From Blakeslea trispora (lineage: Eukaryota; Mucoromycota; Mucoromycetes; Mucorales; Choanephoraceae), in NCBI GenBank assembly GCA_025331445.1, contig JAIWNE010000032.1, forward strand, positions 1 through 64,000: a stretch of 64,000 nt of DNA, in the 5' to 3' direction. The notes under the pieces were generated by a model. The model made no database searches. It saw nothing but the letters and a program-made list of their open reading frames with translations, and was not told the DNA's origin. Made by a program: the position numbers and the translations under genes. Shown here piece after piece: positions 46,095-57,341 of this stretch; positions within the stretch are counted from its first letter, which is position 1; each line of letters opens with the position of its first letter.

Positions 46095-48057
46095 ATGTTT
46101 GGGCCTGAAAGTATTCGCGTACCTAACAATACTCATCCTCAGCATATCCAGTCAACAAACACAAATCCAAATGATCATGTTCAAGATGATGATCATTTCT
46201 ATTCTACTTATGGAACACCAATTTCAAGGACTCAATCTATCAGAAGCACATTCGAAAACTTTGCTGGATCCTACTCAAGGGCTTCTGTGCTCTATGTAGC
46301 AGATGCTATCTCTCATCCATCTTCTATGGATTACGATCACACTCATCTTGAAGATGAAGAGCAATCCTTTTACAAGTCAAAAACAAAGTAAGTCCCTGTT
46401 TAAAATCTTTTTTGTTTATTTATTTATTGTTGTTTTCTTTTTTCTTCCAAAAAAAAAAGTGAATCTGTCAAAGATACCTATGATACCACTTATCGCACTA
46501 TCTCACAGCCTGGGTTGGTATACTTTGAGCCTCTATCTCGCCATACAACCGTAGGCTCTATCATTTCTCAGCAATTTGTATCGACGGATAAGCCAAGTTA
46601 TAATAAAAGCAACTTTATTCAGTCTGTCTTCAATGCTGTCAATGTTTTGGTTGGTGTTGGCATTTTGGCGTTACCTCTTTCCATGCGTCTGGCTGGCTGG
46701 GTCTATGGTTCACTGATATTTTTATTCTGCTCACTTGCTACCAACTATACAGCAAAAGTCATTGTTAAATGCCTCAATGTTCATGACCATGCTGTGACCT
46801 ATGGTGATATGGGACACGTAGCTTTTGGAGAAAAAGGGAGGAGATTAATCAACACAATATTTGTGATTGAATTGATTACCATAGGGTAAACTCAAGATAA
46901 CAATAGAAATGTACCCAAGCTTAATTTGTTTAAATTAAAAAAAAAAAAAATAGAGTGGCTCTTATTGTCTTGCTAGGTGACGGTTTGCAATCGTTGTTTC
47001 CTCATGTAAGCCTTGTTCAAACCAGGATTATTTCATTCGTCGTCTTGTTGCCTACGGTGTTTTTACCTATAAAAAAACTAGCTTATACAAGCTTGGTAGG
47101 TATTATTGCCTGTGTTTGTTTAGTAGTCATTGTGCTCTACGATGGTCTTTCTAAGCCAGAAAAACCGGGTAGTATTCTTGACCCCATGGTATGCTTTTGT
47201 TTATTTGTTTGTTTGTTTAAGATTTAACATCACCCTTTTTTTTTTTTTGGGAAAATAGGAAACAGAATTCTTTCCTGCTCATCTATCACCTTTAAGTTTT
47301 GGCTTGATAATGAGTGGTTTTGCAGGCCATGCCGTGTTTCCTTCTATCTATCGTAGCATGGAAAACCCAAAGGAATACAATCGAATGGTGAATGTCACTT
47401 ATGTGATTACCATTGTTATTTATTTTTTGATGGCTGTCATAGGCTATCTTATGTTTGGTCAAGATACACTTCAAGAGGTAAAATGTCAATTCTAATTTTT
47501 TTTTTCTTCTATACACTAACTTGAGATGGTAGATTACTCAAAATGTGGCTGCCATTAAAGAATACAGTCAGGTGTTGAATCGATTTGCCATTTGGCTACT
47601 TGTGTTGACGCCTATCGCGAAATATGGTTTAATGCTACAGCCTCTAAACTTGAGTTGGGAGTTATGGTTGTTGAATCAGCCAAAGATTGAAACATTTCTA
47701 AAACTCCATCAGCATTCAGAAAATTGGCGAAAGACAGCTGTGTTGATTATGGGCCGAACAGCGGTTACTCTTGGTCTTATTTATATTGCACTAGTCTTTC
47801 CAGGCTTTGATAAAGTGATGGTAAAGTATTCTTGTTATCTAACAAACATACATAAAAGAAACTAATCATCTTTGCAGTCACTCTTAGGTGCATTATTTAG
47901 TTTTACTATCTCTGTGATTTTCCCTCTAGTATGTCATTTGGCATTATTTAAAGGTCAACTATCTGTTCCAGAAACAGTTTTGAATTGGCTGCTCTTAGTA
48001 ACAGCAGCACTAATGGCTATCTTTGGAACTATTTGGAGTCTATTCCCTTCATTGTAA
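46095..48057 (+). CDS. AVT-type vacuolar amino acid transporter (SLC32/36 family)
   Basis: Six exons (46095-46387, 46460-46885, 46954-47188, 47259-47477, 47533-47820, 47878-48057) give 546 residues. A hydrophilic N-terminus of about 170 residues precedes the transporter core, which opens with the AAAP-family TM1 phrase SVFNAVNVLVGVGILALPL. TM6 has the typical LIMSGFAGHAVFPSIYRSM, and TM10-11 lie at the C-terminus. The long acidic N-terminal extension and this TM1 sequence match fungal Avt1, which moves neutral amino acids into the vacuole with H+ exchange. Direction and substrates are inferred from the family. Confidence 0.9.
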
Positions 48058-48078
48058 CAAAATATATACATTTACAAT

Positions 48079-50382
48079 TTAATGGCTTTTCAAGTATTCA
48101 TTTTTGGTATCATCGAGTTGAACGGTACTTAAATCTAAATCTGGAAAGCTTGATTTAATATCATCTTTTCTGTAAATTGTTTCATCTTCTGCTACAGAAA
48201 ATGGATCTAAATCTTTCTTCACCTGCAAATTTTTTAAAAAAAAAAAAGGAGGAAAATAAGTAACTAAATCACGTGATATCAGACAAACTTACTGAAACAG
48301 ATTCGATTGTTTGCATACTAACACAAGTTTGAAATAAATACAAGCGTCTTTCAAAAAAAAAAAAAAGAAAAAGAAAAGGAACCTACTTTGACCAACTAGC
48401 ATCATAAATGACAACATCATCTTCTAGCTTCTCATCGCTTGGTGTTTTAGTATATTGACCTAAAGGTATATTGTCTCTTGTTTTTGTCTTTTTCAATTGG
48501 TTTTGGCAATAGGCATACCATCGATCCAGATCGATAGTATCCTTAACGGCACCTAACACACTCTCGGGGTATCCTTCAAACAGTCTAATGATTTCGTCTG
48601 CAATACATGTCAAATAGCCCATGTAACCTAAGCGAGTCCCCTTTGGCTCAGCACTAATACCTAGAGTTAGCCAGTTGATCAATGATGTTTCTTTTATCAT
48701 CTTTACCAGACACGATCATTTTCTTCTTGTGCATTTACAATTCGATCTGTCAACTGAGCTTGATTAAATAACGAGAGAATAAGCTCTAGATTACCATTCT
48801 CAACAGGACCATTCATGATTTGATGAAGAACATCATATACTGCATAGTGCAACATATTGTTCCAGGGGAATGCAAAAAACAAATCCTGTTCATTATTAGT
48901 CTACTTTGCTACAATTGCTCGGGTAATCACTCTTACAATCATAACAGGCACCACTTGATGCTGATGAAATGCCGATTTGAACTCTTCGCCTGTACTCTCT
49001 GTTTGATTTAAGCTGGACATATTCGAGCAATGCAACAGTTCAGCATAGAGCTCACATATCTTTAGTCTGTCTAATCCAACTGTCTTTTTGGTCACTAGTA
49101 ACACCTGATTTAATGGATCGATATGAGCAGTTATTACTCCAAGTAAATCAGACAAAGATACAAAAAAGTCAGGATCAAAAGCGGAGGTGTGCTGATCCAG
49201 GTCATTGTTGTTATGTCGAATAATGTCAATCAAAAGAGCAACACAGTTCATGATGGTAGATGTCTGATGCGGTGCCTGTCTATCCAGCATATAATTGATG
49301 ATCATCTCTATTGTGTCTTTGCTAATCGTCTATGTAAGCATATAGATGCAATGAGTAAATATTTTCTTTACCTTGTCAACTGAAGAATAAGTGGATTAGC
49401 TCGAATGCTTGGTGATTCTGCTAAGCTCGTCTGCGAGACTTTTACAATTTCACTCAAGCATTGTTGAGCTATCTGATGTTCCTAAAAAAAAAAAAAAAGA
49501 ACATAATGAGTAGAAGCCCAAAACAACACAGACAATTACTTTACTTCAGTATCAAGGTGAGGGTCAAGGCGACGCACTAGATTGATCAACAATTCATGTT
49601 CATGTAGCCACTGTTCATAATGAGCCATATGGTTATCTAGATGAATAAAAAAAAAAAGGTTCCGTTTTCTTACTTGAACAATGCCTTTGGCTTCAGGCAA
49701 CTCTTCCAGCCGAATCAAACTCAGCAAGAGTTCCATGATGGATGCATCCTGCAAATGAGTTAGCATCTTTTCTAAATGATGAGGTGAAGACTTGACAAAG
49801 CACAGCATGTCGCCTGTTCTCTTGGTAATAAATACAGTAATAATTTTAAGGAAATAAGAAGACTGAAAGGCATATGTAGGTTCAGGGGAATAAGGGACAT
49901 TTAAGAAATTCCAAAGTGCTTGTAAGACATCACGATGATCAATCACAATAGCGTCTATTATCTCAGGGACCTCTGAAGCCAAAATTTCACAAGCAATCAA
50001 GGGTAACCTTTAGAGAGAAAAAGAAAAAAAAAGAAAGAAGAGAAAAAATAGAGGGTTCAGTCAATTTGAACTAAACAAAGGACCCAATTTCCCCCAACCT
50101 GTGCCGGTCTCCTTCTAACGAAAAAAACATAGACACCAAGTCTAATAAGCTTTCTCTTTTCGATAAACTCAAAATATTAAAGAAAAAAAATAAGTCGCTG
50201 CTAAAAGAAAAGAAAAAGAGATGTCGTTTTGATGCTTACTATGCGATGAGCTTAGTATTGTTTGATTTCACTTCATGGAGAATGTCGGGATCAGCAAGGA
50301 CTTCTTCAAACTTGACCTCTTTCTTTTCCAGCAAAGTTGTTGTAGCAGAAGGACTCGAATTAAATCCAAACCGCCAAAACAT
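48079..50382 (-). CDS. SAPS-domain regulatory subunit of PP6/Sit4 phosphatase
   Basis: Starts MFWRFGFNSSPS at 50382, the near-invariant opening of SAPS proteins, with first exons 50240-50382 and 50099-50167 and further exons down to the stop at 48079. Following blocks are typical: LADPDILHEVKSNNTKL, SKRESLLDLVSMFFSLEGDRHRLPLIACEILASEV, ASIMELLLSLIRLEE and WLHEHELLINLVRRLDP. Near the C-terminus comes GTRLGYMGYLTCIADEI, then an acidic tail (DPFSVAEDETIY, LSTVQLDD). SAPS proteins (yeast Sap190/185/155/4) recruit Sit4/PP6, acting in TOR signalling and G1 control. An in-frame short reading through the 49.6-kb intron is not used; the acceptor before TGGCTACATG fits the family. Total length is roughly 620-650 residues; I did not fix every junction. 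Confidence 0.9.
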
Positions 50383-51119
50383 AGTTCGTCTATTAATAAC
50401 AAAAGAAAAGAAATGAAAGAGAGAGAGAAGAAAAAAAAGGTATATTGAGGATTCATCTAAAACATGAAAAAAACGTGCTATTTGTGTTGCCTCGATCTGA
50501 TTGGCGGTATGTCAATAAAAGCTCGTCTGTCATTCTCTTCAGAAATGGATTGCACAAAGAAAAACATTGGTTACCTAAGTCAGATATTCAATTACAGCCT
50601 TAAATAAACTTTCTCTGATTAAGCATACTTGTAGCTATAAACTAGAGCACTAAAAAAAAAAAGTTCTGCCCAGTCAAATAAAACAGAACAGGCAAAAATA
50701 TTGTAAAACAAGAAGTCAAACATGTGTTCTTAGCAGCAACCTAAATCTCTCTTTTTTTTTTTACTGTTCCGAGCCATTCTGGGGTTATTGAGCTTTTTGC
50801 ATAAGCTCAAAATGTCTGCTGAAGTGTCAAACCATTTTTTTGCAGGAGCGATAAATAAATTCGGCCTGCTATTAGCAGACTTTGACAACAATGTAAATAT
50901 AAAACTCTTCATGACTCCTATGTAAAAAAAAGTTCTTCAACTATTTGGTAGTATTCTGTCATTTCAAAAGTTTTGTTGAGTAATTCGTACTTCGTGATGC
51001 TTCTGGTAAATGAATTTTTTGTAAAGTCTTTTTTTTTTTACCTTGCAAAGGCAATATCTGTTTTGATTGCAAAGTATGAACATATCAAAATATTAGATAT
51101 ATGATTCGCTCATTATATT
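50383..51119. other. Spacer upstream of SAPS gene
   Basis: About 740 bases with the SAPS upstream purine tract (50400-50440). Part may belong to the decayed transposon that follows, but no coding similarity is visible before 51150. Confidence 0.5.
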
Positions 51120-51650
51120 GCCCCCCTTTCCTGCTTTAGACATCTGAGCGCAAAATGATTACAATGGATGGAAATTTTCAGCTGAAGCGAAAATTCAATT
51201 CATCCACTGCTCAATATAGAATCAGATTTTCAAAAGAAGATCTTTGGAGGAGCTTCCCTTGATGTCGAAAAGTATGATAAGGAAGAAGTTGAGATAAATT
51301 TTGTTCAACATGCCATCAGCATACTTTTAAAAAAAAATACCAAATGTTTAACCGAGGATCTTGACAGTCAGTTCAAGGATGTTAAGAAAAACCAATCCAC
51401 ACTCAACGGCAGATTCTACATAAACGGTGTCTTTGCCATGAAATGTGCTTGTCATGGAGTTCCGATCTGTCTCTTTGACATCGAAGGTGGAGAAGGGTAA
51501 GCAATACAATGTCAAATAAATATCAATCTCGTTATCGTTTGCTTTTCCTAATCGCATGTATGCTCTTGTGTCTGTTGAAAGCCCTTAGAAGACACAACCA
51601 AAAGAAGTGTTTATTATGTATGATATTGCATGCTTGTACAAAAAAAAAAC
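51120..51650 (+). pseudogene. Decayed KDZ-type transposase fragment
   Basis: Three frames on the plus strand together carry the ordered hallmarks of KDZ (Kyakuja-Dileera-Zisupton) transposases. MITMDGNFQLKRK at 51156 matches the family's I-x-x-D-G-N-F-x-L-x-R. GRFYINGVFAMKCACHGVPI followed by FDIEGGEG (about 51400-51500) matches the G-V-x-A-x-x-C-x-H-G-x-x and G-E-R block, and is preceded by KCLTEDLDSQFKDV. IMYDIACLYKK (about 51613-51645) matches the Y-D-I-A-C motif. Stops and at least two frame changes separate the pieces, and spacing is shorter than in a full transposase. It is a truncated relic; its ends and terminal repeats were not found. Confidence 0.72.
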
Positions 51651-52202
51651 GAGGTAAAAAAAAAAACCAATGCAAAACCTTGCTGTCATTTGTCAATTAA
51701 ATTTAACATTCTTTTTTATCAGAAAACGTTTCTTTCTTTGGCCTTCCTCAACACCTAGTATGAAGTGTCAACATTTTAAGCTCACATACATACCTATATA
51801 TGCATTCACCAGAGATATGGATACTAGATTTAATAATTAGGTCACTTTTGTTAAAAAAGGAATAAAAAATATATTTACATAAAAAAAAAAAAGCAAACGT
51901 AGCTTTTTGGCTGCTGCTTCAGCCAGACGATACTAAAGTGATATCGAAACATGATCAGGCTATTTTATACACGTATTGAAGCAACATTATCTTTGGGTTA
52001 CTTAGAAAACACTATCTTTTAAGCCATCTACACTTTTACTATACATTTATTTTGCAAAGCTGGCTGTAAATAGTGTTCATTCTTGAAACTCCTCTACCCG
52101 AGCCTAAATATTACCTAATAAACACCTTTTTGCCAAAATGATGCCGCAAGAGTAAAAAAAAAATTTTTTTTTCTTCTTTTACTTTTTTTTTCAAACTTTA
52201 TC
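51651..52202. other. Spacer between KDZ relic and TRM6
   Basis: About 550 bases of AT-rich DNA, ending in the pyrimidine tract (52165-52198) before the TRM6 start. It may include the 3' end of the KDZ relic. No gene is seen. Confidence 0.55.
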
Positions 52203-53656
52203 ATGACAGACCAAAAAAAGATAGAAAATGATTGTATTCAAGAGAATCAATTTGTGATTATTGAAATGCCTAGCGGAAATGCCAAAATTGTCAATCTGAA
52301 GCCTAATACGTAAGGATACTCAATGACAATAGCTTGGTCATTTCTGATTTTTTTTTTCTGTAGTAATATCAGTTTGGGTAAATTTGGCACATTCAAATCA
52401 GATCAGTTGATTGGAAAGCCTTGGGGTTTGTCTTACGAAATTGTTGGCAAGAAAGGCGAAATCCGGCCTGTTGAACATGTATCTAAACATGAAACAGTTG
52501 GTAAGATAAACGAACATTCTCTGGAAGTCATGAATGAAGATCTGATATCAGTTTAGAGGAGACAGCTGCCAACAACCAAACAATTGTGGATGATGGTTCA
52601 GTTCAGAAGTTGTCTCAAGATGAAGTACTGAAGTTGAAAGAAAGAGGTTTAAAGGGCGAGTTAGCAACAGAGGACATAATCAAAATGATGGTTGACTCTC
52701 ATTCAGAATTTGAAAAGAAGACAGAATATTCAAAGGCCAAATATATTGCTAGAAAGAAGAAAAAGTTTATGAAAGTGTTTACACCCATTCGCCCCACGCT
52801 CTGCTCAATCTCCAACTATTTCTATAACAAAAATCCTGACAAAATCAAGAATCTCCGTATCGATACACTCTCTCAACTGTTGAGTTTGGGTAATGTTCAT
52901 GCAAACTCCAAATTGCTTGTGGTAGATGATACACAAGGTCTAGTTGTCGCCTCCCTTCTTGAGCGTATGGGCGGTTTTGGTCAGCTTGTTGCCCTTCATG
53001 AAGGTGATTTCCACAACTATGACATCTTGCGTTACATGAATTTTCCCAAATCAACCCAAAGTATTTTACATACCGTGCCATTTGCTTTGGTAGATCCTTC
53101 TGTGCCTGAAGGTAACGTGTTGGTTGGTTGAGAGATATGAACTACTGTCTCAACTCTATTTTTTTTTCTTGTATCAGAAACGTTTGATATACTACCAGAT
53201 GAACAAGTGGAAGCACTAGATGACGATCAAAAGAGAGCTTACAATAGACGCAAGACATCATGGGAATACAAGGTCAAATCAAGAAAATTGCTATATGAAG
53301 GCGATTTTGATGGTTTGATTGTATCCTCCAGTTATCAACCAGAAACTATCTTGAAAGAGCTAAAGCAATACATCTCAGGATCTCGACCTATCGTTGTCTA
53401 TAGCTTCAGCAAAGAAGTGTTATTGACAGCAGCTTATTGGATGCGTAGAAGTAAAGACTTTTTGAATGCAGATATTACCGAAAGCAGTTTGCGTGAATAT
53501 CAAGTTTTGCCCGGACGTATGCATCCTCATATGATGACAAGTGCTGGAGGTGGCTACCTCTTGTCTGGTCTCCGCGTCATCGATTGCCCTTATGTTCCTC
53601 CTAGAAAACTAGAGAGCGATGATAGACGCAGTAAGAAGAGTAAGACTGAGCTCTGA
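52203..53656 (+). CDS. TRM6: tRNA (m1A58) methyltransferase non-catalytic subunit Trm6 (Gcd10)
   Basis: Four exons (52203-52309, 52364-52500, 52557-53111, 53178-53656) give 425 residues. An N-terminal Trm6 domain (FVIIEMPSGNAKIVNL, SLGKFGTFKSDQLIGKPWGL) leads to TQEDIIKM-like ATEDIIKMMVDSHSEFEKKT and then TEYSKAKYIARKKKKF, a phrase diagnostic of Gcd10. The Rossmann-type C-terminal half (LLVVDDTQGLVVASLLERMGG) lacks a normal SAM motif, as expected for the non-catalytic partner of Trm61. The end REYQVLPGRMHPHMMTSAGGGYLLSG is conserved. The complex methylates A58 in tRNA, including initiator tRNA-Met. All junctions close in frame. Confidence 0.96.
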
Positions 53657-54245
53657 CCAAAAGAAGCTCAAATCGGACTATGAAGTTTTGCAGGCAATTT
53701 TTTTTTCTTCTTCAAGGTATTTTTCAGTTTCTCTGCTTAAAATTGAAAAAATACTAGAAAAAAATACTTTAGAAATGGTCCTTGTGGACTCATTATCATT
53801 TTTTTTTTTTATAAGTAACGAATTCATACAACTGATAAAAACCTTTATACATATAATTGAGCCGAAAATTTCTATAAATGGATCAAAGCAACTTGTTGTA
53901 CTTTAAATCAAATCACATTTAGGTTACATTAGGACGCTTGGATCGAAGCAATTACACCAATGGAAACCCTTAGCCAATGTCCAGGAAAGAACTACTCTTA
54001 TCCATGATATCTGATTAGCTCTTGCCAATTACGTGCGGTTCTGATAAGTGTTGTTACTCAACTGTTAGAGAAGCATATGTATAGGGCAACTTATCAGAAT
54101 GAAGGAGATCAAATTCCATCTAACTTTTTTCTGTCTCTATCTATTATAACTGGCATGACAAGCTTTATTCTTTAAAAATGAACTCACAATAACCTAAAAA
54201 CAACAGCGATGTTCAATCCATGATTGATATCAACACTGCAATCAA
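53657..54245. other. Spacer with left arm of an inverted repeat
   Basis: About 590 bases downstream of TRM6. It contains the left arm of the long inverted repeat (from 53912) and a small stem (TTCTGATAAGT at about 54039 with CAACTTATCAGAA at about 54087). No host gene is seen. Confidence 0.6.
53912..54020 (+). repeat. Left arm of long inverted repeat
   Basis: Starts ATCACATTTAGGTTACAT. Read inward, the first 57 bases match the reverse complement of 54712-54768 at about 46 positions (roughly 81%), and similarity continues more loosely to a shared GATTAGCT about 110 bases in. Most differences are transitions. It looks like the terminal inverted repeat of an old element, or one half of a fold-back sequence. 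No target-site duplication is evident. Confidence 0.75.
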
Positions 54246-56763
54246 ATGGTTCTTGCTGAAAGTATGAAAAACCGACCCGCCAACACTCTCAAGGCATAGT
54301 CTGCAAAGCAAAAGGAATGGAAGGTAAATCATTGAACGAATTGTTTCAAAGAAACCAAAGCTTAATGCAAATGACTTATTTATAGGAGTGGTGTCAAGAC
54401 ATGAAGTTTCCTGATGGTGAAATAGTCAGCGACAAGAAGCTCAGCTTTTTCTTGGACAGTTATGTCATTGTTATATCCGAGAATATAACAGGCACAATAA
54501 AATTGAGTGAAGTGTGAAAACAGAGAAGTGATTAGAACCTGAACGGCCAAAAAGATAGATATGAATCTGATCTGCGTTTATTTCAAATATGTGCCTTCTA
54601 TTTATACTTTCATGATAACTGAGTAGCAATCCTTATTTAAACTGAGTGCAATTGATGATAGCTAATCGGGTGCTTTGGATAAAGGTTGATACCTATTGCG
54701 CATTGACCAAAGGTTACCATTGGCGCAATTGTTTCGATCCAAGTGTCCTGATGTAAATGAAGTGTGATCCGATCTTTTATTTAGACTGAGCTAAGTGTCA
54801 ATCTGGCTATGAATAATGAAGGGTCGTGTAACTAGGTACCCGCTTAGATCTAGATAATGTCTCAGATGGAGTAGAATGTAGGCTGTATACAACAGTCATG
54901 ACTCGAGGAAGAAAGAAGCAAAGAGGTGAAGACGGCTCTCCTATCGCTCTAGGCAAAGAGTCTATTCTTGGTTACTTCAAAGCTGTCTGTGATTTGTACA
55001 ACACTCAAAAAGCTTTACATATAAACTCGAACGAAGCTGCAAGAGGTCCACTTGTTCGTACCTTTTTGGACAATCTGGAGAAGACCAAGGTCAAGCAAAA
55101 GAGAGCAAATTTTGAAGACAGAGGCAAAAATACATTGAATGATGGCTACACCAAAGATGAGTTGATGAGAGTTAGCCAATATTTCATCAATCAAAAGAAC
55201 AATATCAATGGATCTCGTGATAGACTCTGCTTCTTAATTAGTCACGCAATGCTTTGTAGAAGCCAAACAGCTCTTGGTATCCAACTTCCCGACTTGTTTT
55301 CTATCACCATTGATAACCAAGGCGCTACCGAATGCATCTCTTTGGTGGCTACAATTACCTTTGGCAAGACTAACCAGCATGGTAAGATTGAGTATGGTTC
55401 CTGTGTTCGTCACAAAAAGGTTGAGCTGTGTCCTGTTGGTGCTCTGGCTCTCTACTTGTTTTCCCGCTTTCATTTTGAGAATGAAGAGTTCCCTGATTTT
55501 ACCGAGAGAAAGAACTGGTACGAAACTGTGTTGTTTAAAGGTAAAGATGAGAAGACGCCTCTTTCGTACAGAGCGCAACACAGGATCTATGTGGAAGCGT
55601 TTAGCAAGGTTGGAATCCACACCTCAAAGGTTACTCATGCAAGCCGAAAGAGTGCTTTGAACATGATTGCTCAAGAAAACGTACCTGGCGATCAACAAAG
55701 AATGGTGGGAAGATGGGGCACAGATCGCATGGTTGGCTGCTACGTTTCCAGCTTGCCAGTTGATGCTATGAAGAGTCTTGCTGGTTTTCCGGTAATTGGA
55801 GGCAATTACTTTCTTCCTCGTGCAGTGGTTGTCCCCCCCTTTAAGCTTACAGGTGCAGGTGTTTCCACAAGTTGATCTTTGGAAGCAAAGATTTGACTTG
55901 AAAGAAGATGTGCAAGAAGACATCGCCGGTCCCAATTTCTTGAATTCGCTTACACACCTTCGTGTTATTTTTCTTCAGGTAAAATATAAAAGTTCTTTTC
56001 ACTTATTATAGTACTAATACATATATCTTTATTTTATTAGGATTCTGTTGTCCTGAAGCAAAAATATCCTAGTCATTACCTTTGGTCCTGCGAGATTTTC
56101 TCGCCTGATCTATACAAGGATTTCGAGAATCAGGTTCTTGCTTCTGTTGCTGAGAACGAACGAGCCTTCACAGCAAATCAGATGGTCCAAGCTGCTATGC
56201 CAGATCTTGTATCATCAATCACAAGTGGGTTTGATACTTTGTCAGTAAAACTGCAAGTGATGCAATCAGTTCAAGATGAATATAGCTTGCGCATTAATCA
56301 AAAACTTGCTGATTTCTTTGCTTTTGGACATGCCCACTTTAATGGTAACAACACCTTCTTTCCTTTGTCCTCTTCTTCCTCCTCTGCTTCTCCTTTCCAT
56401 TCTACCTTGCCTCCTACAACTTCCATTGCTCCAAATACCAATGAAGAGTCAGCTAAAAGCGTAGCAAGCTATTGTATGAACAGAAACATTGCTACCATTG
56501 TTGATGTTTAGAGAGAATACGCTTCTGGTATCTCTGGCGGTCCTTCCGTAAAACAACTAGAAGAACAACATGGTACTGCGTGGAGAAGAGATAGAAAAGA
56601 GTCGCGCTTCTTCAGTAGAAGAAAAGAAATCTACAATATGGTAGAAAAGAAAGCGCGAGAAGAGCAAACGTCTTGTGAAGAAGCAGCAAGAAGGCTTGAA
56701 GAAAACCGCGTAAGCCTAAAACTTACTTTGAACAAATTTAGAGCTATTTATAGAGAACAATAA
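54246..56763 (+). pseudogene. Crypton-like tyrosine recombinase gene (NDC10-type core plus GCR1_C), broken
   Basis: Pieces in order: an N-terminal segment from ATG 54246 (MVLAESMKNRPANTLKA, then TAG 54297), spliced over intron 54324-54385 to EWCQDMKFPDGEIVSDKKLS; a large central frame from about 54830 (TRGRKKQRGEDGSPI onward) with the recombinase-like end VTHASRKSALNMIAQENVPG and QRMVGRWGTDRM; then FPQVDLWKQRFD in another frame; an intron 55980-56040; and a GCR1_C-type DNA-binding end (GISGGPSVKQLEEQHGTAWR, FFSRRKEIYNMV) to TAA 56761. Lesions are TAG 54297, a frame change at the seven-C run 55833-55839, and TAG 56509 where Trp is expected. Cryptons are DNA transposons using a tyrosine recombinase; related NDC10/GCR1_C genes are common in Mucoromycota. 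The inverted-repeat right arm interrupts the linker. Confidence 0.8.
54658..54768 (-). repeat. Right arm of long inverted repeat
   Basis: Reverse complement of the left arm: on the minus strand it reads ATCACACTTCATTTACATCA followed by GGACACTTGGATCGAAACAA. It lies within the stretch that should encode the linker between the N-terminal and central parts of the Crypton-like protein, so the two arms bracket only the N-terminal coding piece (span about 857 bases). Confidence 0.75.
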
Positions 56764-57341
56764 AATAAACTACACTACAATAACACTCATCTTTATAAAT
56801 CGAATTGCTGTATGTATGTCTTGCATTTTTCTATTAATAGTTGTTAATGTATTTCATGCAAAAAAAAAGCATAAGCTACAGTTATTGAGCACTTCCTAGA
56901 GTTGGCATTGCTGAAGTGATTGACTTTAAACACATCCCTTGGTAAGATCTTACTACAATACTGACTGCTTCTACTACCTGGAGCTCTCTAAAGCTATATA
57001 GTGATTCAGGTGTGTATTTTATTGTATGTTAATTACAAAAGCGCTATGAAATATGTAGAATATATGCATGAATTAGGCTTTCTGAGACTCAGAAACATAT
57101 CGGATTTTCAAATGTTTTCCCAAAAAGTATTTCCCTTTCAGGCCCACTCCGCCTTAAAATCAATGAGACTCGAGAATAAGTCAGTAACCTTTTTTTTTTT
57201 TCTTTGCACAACATCAAACTCGAAAAAACCGCGACTCTTTGAAATGACTGGCTATACCTCTGTAATTTTCTTTCCTTTTCTCTCTTATTTTTTTCTTTTT
57301 TCTGTCTGAGAAAAAAAAAGAAAAAGAAGAAAGGGTTTAAA
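56764..57341. other. Spacer with AMS1 promoter
   Basis: About 580 bases. It ends in a pyrimidine tract (57264-57304) and a short purine stretch before the AMS1 start. An ORF at 57001-57309 (plus) is low-complexity at its end and not credible. No terminal repeat of the Crypton-like element is obvious. Confidence 0.55.

Noticed and set aside
49536..49700. Possible in-frame retained mini-intron in the SAPS gene
   Set aside because: Using the later acceptor before TGGCTACATG removes the stretch in phase and gives the family sequence, so the read-through is just intron.
57001..57309. 102-codon ORF upstream of AMS1
   Set aside because: Begins from a non-ATG codon and ends in the Phe-rich pyrimidine tract of the AMS1 leader.
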